From Deltaproteobacteria bacterium (lineage in GTDB: Bacteria; Desulfobacterota; Desulfobulbia; Desulfobulbales; Desulfobulbaceae): 14,474 nucleotides of DNA. This document shows, piece after piece, positions 1-5,870 of the stretch. The stretch is from positions 1-14,474 of the forward strand of contig JAJRVA010000055.1 of assembly GCA_024277485.1 (NCBI GenBank), read 5' to 3'. A program made the translations under genes and the position numbers. Each line of letters starts with the position of its first letter. Within the stretch, counting starts at the first letter, position 1. The notes beneath the pieces are model-generated. The model was not told the origin of the DNA. It searched no databases and saw only the letters and a program-made list of their open reading frames with translations.

Positions 1-1
1 A

Positions 2-394
2 AACGTGGTCTTTGAAATCAGTGAAAAGCTTGCCATTGACAACTACGACATTTTCAAGGCCGCACTCAAGGACTACATCGACATCGGCATCGTCCATGCA
101 AGCGACGATATCGGCACCGGCCATTCAGATCTTGAGCGGATCATGGAACTCAGGCCCGGCTTCATGAAAATCGACATTTCACTCATAAGGGGAGTCAACA
201 GCAGCTATATCAAGAAGGAAATCGTCAAGGCCATTGTCATGCTGTCCACAAGCATCAATGCCACCATCATCGCCGAGGGTATCGAGACCCGGGAGGAATA
301 CGATGCCCTGAAGGAACTGGGGGTGTCCTACGGGCAGGGATATCTTTTCGCCATACCCGAGGAAAATATCTGCGAAAAGATAAATGATTTTTGA
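2..394 (+). CDS. EAL-domain protein, C-terminal part (c-di-GMP phosphodiesterase-like)
   Basis: The gene is cut by the left window edge; only about 130 C-terminal residues are visible, and the GTG at position 5 is an internal codon rather than a supported start. The fragment carries the second half of an EAL domain: a FEISE strand (the ExTE position), the metal-binding DDIGTG loop, a KID motif followed by SLI, AEGIET, and the closing GQGYLF signature. These acidic residues, the Lys and the Gln are those used by active cyclic-di-GMP phosphodiesterases, so this half looks catalytically competent. DDIGTGHSD departs slightly from the common DDFGTGYSS. The EAL motif itself and any upstream sensor, GGDEF or receiver domains lie outside the window, so the input signal and true activity cannot be judged. 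The protein ends soon after the EAL fold with no extra C-terminal domain. It converges on the shikimate kinase gene with a 54-nt gap in which I see no clear terminator. Confidence 0.9.
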   Translation, partial: NVVFEISEKLAIDNYDIFKAALKDYIDIGIVHASDDIGTGHSDLERIMELRPGFMKIDISLIRGVNSSYIKKEIVKAIVMLSTSINATIIAEGIETREEYDALKELGVSYGQGYLFAIPEENICEKINDF

Positions 395-448
395 TAACCT
401 CGCACAAGGTCCACCCCGGATGAGCCGACCCAATGATGAGGCAACGAG

Positions 449-994
449 TTACGGCACCTGGCCGCCACCTTGTAACGAAACCGGCAGTTTGAGTTTTTGA
501 ATAATAACATCTGCTGTTTCTTCCGGTGCTTTTCCCTCCACATTCACTTCCAGATCCGCCTTTTCCCTGTACTGCGGAAGGCGCTCATCGTAGAGGATCT
601 GCGCCTGTTGCATGTCCTGCAGGAGAGGACGTTTTTTCAGCTTTTTGGCAGCCTTTGGATGGCTCATCATCCGCTGCAGAATAGATTCCAGGGAGGCGTG
701 CAGGTACACGACCGTATCATCGCTGCCCGGGCCGATGGTCTTGAAAAAACCGCCGCCGGTTGAAATAATGGTGTTGCTGACGTGGAGCCGCAACCAGTCA
801 GCCGTCTCCCGTTCCAGGGCACGGAAGTGCGGTTCACCCTGTTTTTTGAAAATCTTCCTGATTTTTTTGTTGACCAGGCTCTCTATCAGGTCGTCGGTAT
901 CAACGGTGTACCAGCCGGTTTTTTCCGCAAGCGCCCTCGCTGTCCGGCCCTTGCCGACTCCCATGAAACCTATCAGAATAATATTGTCCGCCAT
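449..994 (-). CDS. aroK: Shikimate kinase, variant Walker A
   Basis: A 181-residue cytoplasmic enzyme of the shikimate kinase family, which phosphorylates the 3-hydroxyl of shikimate with ATP in chorismate and aromatic amino acid synthesis. Visible family marks are the N-terminal P-loop GFMGVGKG (residues 9-16), DTD (32-34, Mg and shikimate contact), GEPHFR with R58, the GGG stretch at 80-82 that binds shikimate, RPLL with R122 in the lid, and the late Arg in ERLPQY (R138). Length is normal for the family. The oddity is the P-loop: the position after Lys, normally Ser or Thr and a Mg ligand, is Gly, followed by Arg. All other substrate residues are kept, so the protein may still be active or may be a specialised paralogue. 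The ATG at 994 is preceded by GGAAAGGAAA, a good ribosome binding site. It lies 76 nt downstream of the glycosyltransferase gene on the same strand and may share its transcript. Confidence 0.9.
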   Translation of the reverse strand: MADNIILIGFMGVGKGRTARALAEKTGWYTVDTDDLIESLVNKKIRKIFKKQGEPHFRALERETADWLRLHVSNTIISTGGGFFKTIGPGSDDTVVYLHASLESILQRMMSHPKAAKKLKKRPLLQDMQQAQILYDERLPQYREKADLEVNVEGKAPEETADVIIQKLKLPVSLQGGGQVP

Positions 995-1070
995 AAAAAA
1001 ATTTCCTTTCCCTTACCACGTTGATAAATGTAAAGAGCGCGGCTATTCACAGCCCCCGGACCTGCCGCCG

Positions 1071-2165
1071 TCATACCAGGGAAGACATCCATTTTTCGTA
1101 CTCTCCGGCCATACCGTTCCAGGCGTATTTTTCTGTCAGCCCCAGGGACTCTTCCCGTGTCAGCGGCCTGAACTGATCCAGCAGGCCGCGGAGATACTGC
1201 AACAGACCTTCCTCTTCATACCTGTATGTACGGGGGAACAGCTCGCGATATGCCAGGCGGTCCGGCACAACAGGATAACACCCGCAACGCACCGCTTCAA
1301 GGACCGCCATGCCGAAAAATTCATGCCTGGCCGTTGAAACGACAATGTCGGCCTGCCGGAGCAGCCGGAAATACTCTTTTCTGTCCTCTACATATCCAAA
1401 GTGGAGTAGATGGTCACGCAGTATCTTCTCAGCCCGGCTGAATACTTCCGGCTGCCGCTCAAAACTCTGGCCAAGGACAATAAGCCTGAAATCAATCCCA
1501 TGGCCTGAGAGTTCCCTCAGGACATGAAAAAACGTTTCCGGGTCCTTGTCATGCTCCCACCTGTGGTTCCAGACAATGACAGGAGGCGCCCCCTGCCCTT
1601 TTGCCGCTGTATATCCTGCCAGGCCGAAGTCGATACCAGGATAGAGCACCCGTGCTCGTGCCTGCAGTGATTCCGCTAGGTGGGTAACACTCATGTCGGC
1701 AGCCTTTTTCAGGTATGCCTTGACGCCGCTGAAAAAGGTCTCGTAATTGTACACGCTGTTAAAGGCCAGGCTTTCCGCTGCCAGGGCAGAGGTGAAATTG
1801 AGGGCAGTAAACTGATACGTTGCCGGACCCGATGCATGGTTCGGGTAGGCAAACTGGTTCTCATGAAAATATATCAGGAGCGGCAGATGGAGATTCATTC
1901 CGCACAGCAGGGTTTTCAGCAGGGCACTGTCAAGGAACGTGGAACACAGGATGCCGTCAAAGCTTGATCCTGAGCTGACATATGCAGCAATTCTTTCCGC
2001 GAACCAGGGAGCAGCAAGCTGCATCCTCATTTTCCACTTTCTTGCCGGCAGGGATATCAGGGTAAATTCAAACGGAATGTGATTGCGCAACCCATCTGTG
2101 AACGCCCGGTGAGATCCGCCATAATAGGGTTCAAGCAGGAGAAAATGTGGTATCTTTTTTCCCAT
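1071..2165 (-). CDS. tRNA-queuosine mannosyltransferase-like glycosyltransferase (QTMAN/GTDC1 family, DUF3524)
   Basis: A 364-residue GT-B glycosyltransferase closely resembling animal GTDC1/QTMAN, which adds mannose from GDP-mannose to queuosine-34 of tRNA-Asp. The N-terminal DUF3524 domain opens with LLLEPYYGGSHRAF, then LPARKWKMRM and YFHENQFAYP, the counterparts of human YGGSH, LPAKKWHWR and YFHENQ. After a short linker the C-terminal nucleotide-sugar half has WNHRWEHDKDPETFF (about residue 200), FGYVEDRKEYF, STARHEFFGMAVLEAV and CGCYPVVP, again nearly matching the animal protein. It is shorter than the human enzyme because the long acidic insert between the two halves is absent. No signal peptide or membrane segment is seen, so it should be cytosolic. 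The ATG at 2165 has only a weak upstream GGGA. Family membership is clear; the actual acceptor in this bacterium is inference, since DUF3524 members in bacteria are mostly annotated only by domain. A hairpin (2180-2198) lies just upstream. Confidence 0.88.
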   Translation of the reverse strand: MGKKIPHFLLLEPYYGGSHRAFTDGLRNHIPFEFTLISLPARKWKMRMQLAAPWFAERIAAYVSSGSSFDGILCSTFLDSALLKTLLCGMNLHLPLLIYFHENQFAYPNHASGPATYQFTALNFTSALAAESLAFNSVYNYETFFSGVKAYLKKAADMSVTHLAESLQARARVLYPGIDFGLAGYTAAKGQGAPPVIVWNHRWEHDKDPETFFHVLRELSGHGIDFRLIVLGQSFERQPEVFSRAEKILRDHLLHFGYVEDRKEYFRLLRQADIVVSTARHEFFGMAVLEAVRCGCYPVVPDRLAYRELFPRTYRYEEEGLLQYLRGLLDQFRPLTREESLGLTEKYAWNGMAGEYEKWMSSLV

Positions 2166-2179
2166 GACATTTCATCATC

Positions 2180-2198
2180 CCGGTTATCAGACAACCGG
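2180..2198. repeat. Small inverted repeat in the divergent intergenic region
   Basis: CCGGTT (2180-2185) and AACCGG (2193-2198) form a perfect 6-bp stem with a 7-nt loop. It sits 15 nt before the start codon of the minus-strand glycosyltransferase, in the 169-nt gap shared with the divergent aminopeptidase gene. It could be an operator or a structure in the 5' leader of the glycosyltransferase mRNA. A stem this short can also arise by chance, and no confident promoter pair was found in this gap. Confidence 0.35.
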
Positions 2199-2334
2199 TA
2201 CAGTAGACAAAAATCTTCATTTCTTGTTATTCAGCCAAGGCAACACTTTACAAAGGGCGCTGGAAAATGTAATCTTTTTAAAGTTTTTTGTCGCTCTATT
2301 CACGATGCCCACCCTTTGATCAAAAAAGAATTGT

Positions 2335-3663
2335 ATGCCACTTGCTCGGACCGACTATATTCAGGACCTTCTTCAATTTATCGGCCATGCACCTACTTCC
2401 TTTCATGCGGTGCAGCGCCTCTCGGACCTTCTCTCTGAAAACGGTTTTACTAAAGTTCGTGAACAGGACCGCTGGGATTCGCTCAACCAGGGTTCTTTTT
2501 TTGTCCGGCGCAACGCTTCAAGCCTGATTCTTTTTACCCTGGGTAACAGGGAACCCGGTTCAGGTTTCAGAATGGCCGGGGCCCATACCGACAGCCCGTG
2601 CCTCAAGGTCAAGCCCAACCCATGGCAGGTCAACAATACCTTCATGCAGCTGGGTGTGGAAACCTATGGCGGCGCCCTGCTCAATCCATGGTTTGACCGG
2701 GACCTGTCCCTGGCCGGCCGGGTCGTATGGCGGGACAGCAGCAGGAACATCCACTCCGGACTGATTGATTTCAGGCGGCCGATAGGCATTATCCCGAGCC
2801 TGGCAATCCATCTCGACAGGGATGCCAATAAAAAAAAATCCGTCAACAAGCAGACCGACCTGGCGCCCCTTATCATGCAGGTTGCTGATACCGACAAGGG
2901 TGATTTCAGCACATTCCTGCAGGAGCAGCTTGCCCTGGAGCATGATGTCAAGCAAGCTGAGATCATTGATCACGAGCTGTTTTTTTATGATTGCCAGCCT
3001 CCCTCGGCTGCCGGATTGAACAATGAATTCATCACCGGGGCACGCCTGGATAACCTGCTTTCCTGCTACACCCTTATCCGTGCTCTGCTCGACTCTGACA
3101 CTGCGGAGAATACCCTGGTTATTCTCAACGACCATGAAGAGATCGGCAGCGTGTCGACCAGCGGAGCACAGGGAAATTTCCTCCAGTCAGTCCTGGAAAG
3201 ACTGCTGCCTGATATTGAGGCCCGGCAACGGTCCATGAGCCGGTCCGTCTTCGTTTCAACCGATAATGCGCACGGGGTGCACCCGAATTTTTCCGACCGG
3301 CATGACAAAGACCATCTCCCGCAGCTCAACAGGGGCCCGGTCATCAAGTATAATGCCAACCAGAGATACGCGACCAACAGCGGCACGGCCTGCCTGTTCA
3401 AGACCCTCTGTGAAAAGGAGAACATCCCGGTTCAGGAGTTTGTCATGCGCAGTGATCTTGCCTGCGGTTCGACCATCGGCCCGCTGACGGCCGGACAGAT
3501 CGGGGTACAGACCGTTGATGTCGGTGTCCCGAGCCTTGCCATGCACTCCATACGGGAAACCGCCGGCAGCCAGGATGCGGAATTTTTATACACTGCATGC
3601 AAAACATTTTTTACTGCCACGGAGCAGGATACCATGTGGCAATGCCTGCGGGATGAAATATGA
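2335..3663 (+). CDS. apeB: M18 family metallo-aminopeptidase (aspartyl aminopeptidase-like)
   Basis: A 442-residue cytosolic peptidase of the M18 family, which removes N-terminal residues, often acidic ones, using a two-metal centre and usually works as a large tetrahedral oligomer. The expected metal and catalytic residues are visible: H84 in GAHTDSP, D239 in RLDNL, the DHEEIGS motif with E268/E269, D310 in STDNAHG and H404 in AMHSIRE. Other M18 signatures include HPNFSDRHD, RYATNSGT and RSDLACGSTIGP. Length and layout match full-length members, and no frameshift is seen. ATG 2335 is the first possible ATG because an in-frame TGA lies at 2317-2319; the ribosome site is only a weak AAAAAAGAA. 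The TGA stop overlaps the ATG of the next gene as ATGA, so the two are probably translationally coupled. The symbol follows common use for bacterial M18 enzymes; substrate preference cannot be read from sequence. Confidence 0.93.
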   Translation: MPLARTDYIQDLLQFIGHAPTSFHAVQRLSDLLSENGFTKVREQDRWDSLNQGSFFVRRNASSLILFTLGNREPGSGFRMAGAHTDSPCLKVKPNPWQVNNTFMQLGVETYGGALLNPWFDRDLSLAGRVVWRDSSRNIHSGLIDFRRPIGIIPSLAIHLDRDANKKKSVNKQTDLAPLIMQVADTDKGDFSTFLQEQLALEHDVKQAEIIDHELFFYDCQPPSAAGLNNEFITGARLDNLLSCYTLIRALLDSDTAENTLVILNDHEEIGSVSTSGAQGNFLQSVLERLLPDIEARQRSMSRSVFVSTDNAHGVHPNFSDRHDKDHLPQLNRGPVIKYNANQRYATNSGTACLFKTLCEKENIPVQEFVMRSDLACGSTIGPLTAGQIGVQTVDVGVPSLAMHSIRETAGSQDAEFLYTACKTFFTATEQDTMWQCLRDEI

Positions 3664-4520
3664 CCTCACCAGCCCCTGGTCGTTACACTGCCATAACCGC
3701 CAACTGCTTTATCAATGCCCCGTTTGAACAGCTGCAGGGCGATCTGCTGGAATTATTCACAACCCATTCCCTGCAGCCGGAAATCGGCCTTGAGGGAAAC
3801 TGCCTCTGGGACGTGCCGGAGAATGAATTCCGCGACATGGCGGATGTGTTCAGGGAAAATAACCTGAGCTGCACACTGCACGCGCCGTTTAATGATCTTG
3901 CCCCAGGCGGTATGGACACCAGAATAAGAAAAATTACCAGGGAAAAGCTTTGCCGGGCCTTTGAACTTATTCCTGTTTTCCGGCCACGCTCGATTGTCTG
4001 TCATCTCGGGTATGACGAGGACAAGCATTCCTACAAGATGGACCAATGGGCACAGCACTCCCTGGAAACGTGGCGGCAACTCCTCAAGATCGCAGCACAG
4101 TACCAGACCCCTGTCATGTTCGAAAACACCTATGAAACAACCCCGGATATCCATTACCGCCTGTTCACTAAAATCAACGATCCCAATTTCCGCTTCTGTC
4201 TGGACACCGGACACCTGATGTCCTACGCAGGGACTTCATGGCACCTGTGGCTTGACAGACTGCTCCCATGGTTAGGACAGCTTCATCTCCATGACAACGA
4301 CGGTGTAAGAGATGATCACATTGCCATTGGTTCCGGAAGGTTTGATTTTGAGGAACTTCTTCTCTTTCTTCAATCGCACGACCTAATGCCGCTCGTTACT
4401 TTGGAGCCTCATACAGAAAAGGATCTCTGGTCGTCCCTTGAGCACATTGAAAAAAACAAGATTTTCATGAATTTTTTTAATGCGGTCGGAAGGAAGAAGT
4501 TGAAAGTTGAAAGTTCATAA
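3660..4520 (+). CDS. Sugar phosphate isomerase/epimerase family TIM-barrel protein
   Basis: A 286-residue protein of the xylose-isomerase-like/AP-endonuclease-2 TIM-barrel superfamily. Conserved metal-site features appear at the ends of successive strands: LHAPFNDL (73-80), CHLGY (114-118), MFENTYE with E155, CLDTGH with D182 and H185, LHLHDNDG with H209 and H211, DDHIAIGSGRFDF (218-230) and TLEPH with E249. The D-x-H-x(3)GxGxxDF arrangement is typical of sugar isomerases and epimerases rather than endonuclease IV, but the true substrate is unknown. Its ATG overlaps the aminopeptidase stop, so both are probably made from one mRNA; no metabolic link between the two is obvious. The last residues, about KKLKVESS and the stop codon, are encoded by an AAAGT-phased repeat tract (4496-4523), suggesting that the original end was overwritten or extended by the repeat. 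Confidence 0.85.
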   Translation: MTSPAPGRYTAITANCFINAPFEQLQGDLLELFTTHSLQPEIGLEGNCLWDVPENEFRDMADVFRENNLSCTLHAPFNDLAPGGMDTRIRKITREKLCRAFELIPVFRPRSIVCHLGYDEDKHSYKMDQWAQHSLETWRQLLKIAAQYQTPVMFENTYETTPDIHYRLFTKINDPNFRFCLDTGHLMSYAGTSWHLWLDRLLPWLGQLHLHDNDGVRDDHIAIGSGRFDFEELLLFLQSHDLMPLVTLEPHTEKDLWSSLEHIEKNKIFMNFFNAVGRKKLKVESS

Positions 4521-4523
4521 AGT
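4496..4523 (+). repeat. AAAGT-phased short repeat tract at the 3' end of the isomerase-like gene
   Basis: Contiguous 5-9 nt units, each ending in AAGT: GAAGT, TGAAAGT, TGAAAGT, TCATAAAGT. The tract supplies the last codons and the TAA stop (4518-4520) of the upstream gene. A second tract with the same units, in the same orientation relative to its upstream gene, begins at the hslU stop codon (9937-9998). Confidence 0.8.
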
Positions 4524-4844
4524 TATGTGGTTACCATCCAAACGCAGCTTTGATTCATTTGGGAATGCGAGGTGACTGATTTGATTTTCGCGGCAAAAAA
4601 CGATTATCATCGCTTCCATAGTATCTGAAATAAAAAAACTTAATCTGTCTCCCGGGTAAATTGTGAAAAGGGTGTTAAAATCCAATCAGCTGGAGACTCC
4701 AATCTCCAGACTGCCAACGGTGAACTGCCACCAGCACCTGAAATAATGTTATGAAACTTTGCATGTTCATGATATTATGAGGGCAAAATACAAATGCGAC
4801 AACTTCTCACACAACACCTTAATATCTTTAAATAAAATAGCATT
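4521..4844. other. 324-nt intergenic region with one perfect hairpin
   Basis: This gap between the isomerase-like gene and the lipoprotein gene holds no convincing ORF or RNA gene. A perfect 7-bp inverted repeat, CTGGAGA (4690-4696) and TCTCCAG (4703-4709), has a 6-nt loop. No T-tract follows, so it is not a standard intrinsic terminator. The last 80 nt are AT-rich and include TAAAAT shortly before the lipoprotein ATG, which could be a -10 element, but no matching -35 element is evident. Confidence 0.6.
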
Positions 4845-5780
4845 ATGGCGAAAAAAACAACCTGTTTTGTCTTCCCTGTTCTCATGATGGTCGCGCTTCT
4901 TTCCGCCTGCGGCCCGGCAACGGTCAATCAGCTTGAAAAAAAGGGGGACGGAAAACAGTTTTCACCGGCAGAGGTTTTGGAGCTGGTTGAATCCAATACC
5001 ATGCTGTTTGTCTCAATCGACGAGGACAGTTATTTCTACTTTGACGGATCAGGAAGGGTATTCGGTATCGACCTCAATAAAAACACAGATCTGGGCAAGT
5101 GGGACGTGACTGAAGACGGAGAACTCTGCATGCGACTGCAGCATTGGTGGTACGGGGATCTCAAGTGTTTTGCCGTCTACAGAGACGGGGATAAATATGC
5201 CCTGGCAAACAACGCAGGTGTCATCGCTTTCAGGGCGGAGTCTTTTCAAGGAGACTACAAAAATCAGTATTATGAAGTAAAGACCGCAAAGAAAAGTTAT
5301 CGCCGTTCCATACGTAATCAACAGGCAGACACCCCTTCAGAATCTGAAAAGAAATCTGCTGACCGGAGCAGTGTGGAACCGGAGAAACCGGCCCCCCGCG
5401 AGCCGGCACCTTCATATATTACTTCGGACAAAGAGCTGAAAGCAACGGTCAAGTGGATGGCCAGGGACTGCCCCGGGTGCAACCTGGCTAAATCTAACTT
5501 GAAAAAAGCAGATCTTGTCGGCGCAAAACTCCAGGGGGCAAACCTCTCTGGAGCTAATCTCAGCATGGCTGACCTGCGCCGTGCCGATCTGCAGAGTGCT
5601 AACCTTGAAAACGCTAACCTGACTTTCGCCAATATGCCCGGAGCTGACCTGCGCAACAGCAACCTGAAAAATGCCGACTTCAAGGGGGCCAATCTGATTC
5701 GCGCTGACCTGACCGGAGCAAACCTTGAGGGAATCAACCTTGAAGGGGCACTGCTTGAGGGAACCACAGGTATTCCCTGA
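4845..5780 (+). CDS. Lipoprotein with C-terminal pentapeptide-repeat domain
   Basis: A 311-residue predicted lipoprotein. A basic N-terminus (MAKK) and hydrophobic segment end in lipobox LSAC, with C22 the lipidated residue; Gly rather than Asp follows the Cys, which in enterobacterial rules favours the outer membrane. Residues about 25-140 form a compact domain with SYFYFDGSGRVFGI, GKWDVTEDGELC, WWYGDLKCF and VYRDGDKY, containing a Cys pair (C95, C108). It resembles small beta-rich DUF995-type domains, but that assignment is tentative. A Ser/Glu/Pro-rich linker (about 160-190) leads to CPGCNL and then some 19 tandem A(D/N)Lxx pentapeptides (about 213-306), predicted to form a right-handed quadrilateral beta-helix. 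Pentapeptide proteins vary widely in function and I cannot assign one. ATG 4845 is the only plausible start: an in-frame TAA lies just upstream, and the lipobox needs this N-terminus. It lacks a Shine-Dalgarno sequence, so a very short leader is possible. Confidence 0.85.
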   Translation: MAKKTTCFVFPVLMMVALLSACGPATVNQLEKKGDGKQFSPAEVLELVESNTMLFVSIDEDSYFYFDGSGRVFGIDLNKNTDLGKWDVTEDGELCMRLQHWWYGDLKCFAVYRDGDKYALANNAGVIAFRAESFQGDYKNQYYEVKTAKKSYRRSIRNQQADTPSESEKKSADRSSVEPEKPAPREPAPSYITSDKELKATVKWMARDCPGCNLAKSNLKKADLVGAKLQGANLSGANLSMADLRRADLQSANLENANLTFANMPGADLRNSNLKNADFKGANLIRADLTGANLEGINLEGALLEGTTGIP

Positions 5781-5796
5781 ACATCGGATACTGTGC

Positions 5797-5817
5797 ACAC
5801 TGCCCTGTTCGGGGTGT
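5797..5817 (+). terminator. Possible weak terminator hairpin after the lipoprotein gene
   Basis: ACAC (5797-5800) and CCC (5803-5805) can pair with GTGT (5814-5817) and GGG (5811-5813), giving a 7-bp stem with a 2-nt bulge and loop TGTTC. It begins 16 nt after the lipoprotein stop and is followed only by TGTTACG, not a true T-run, so termination would be weak. It lies before dnaE and may partly insulate it. Confidence 0.25.
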
Positions 5818-5870
5818 TGTTACGAATTCAGGGGTATTATAAACCCATTACCACACCAGGATAGAAGATC

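Noticed and set aside
612..1337. Long open frame (241 codons) on the + strand opposite the shikimate kinase and glycosyltransferase genes
   Set aside because: It lies antisense to two well-supported genes, has no family features and spans their junction, so it is a shadow of their codon use.
2247..2273. Possible promoter for the aminopeptidase gene: TTTACA at 2247 and TGTAAT at 2268
   Set aside because: Each hexamer is 5 of 6, but the spacer is only 15 nt and the region is AT-rich, so chance is likely.
2560..3135. 191-codon minus-strand frame inside the aminopeptidase gene
   Set aside because: It is entirely antisense to a clear M18 gene and has no recognisable motif.
5480..5760. Tandem repetitive DNA resembling a minisatellite
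   Set aside because: The periodicity is 15 nt and matches the pentapeptide repeats of the lipoprotein, so it is coding, not an independent repeat or CRISPR.
5318..5800. 160-codon minus-strand frame with repeated Arg/Ser/Ala/Leu patterns
   Set aside because: The pattern is the antisense image of the pentapeptide repeats and has no start context or domain.
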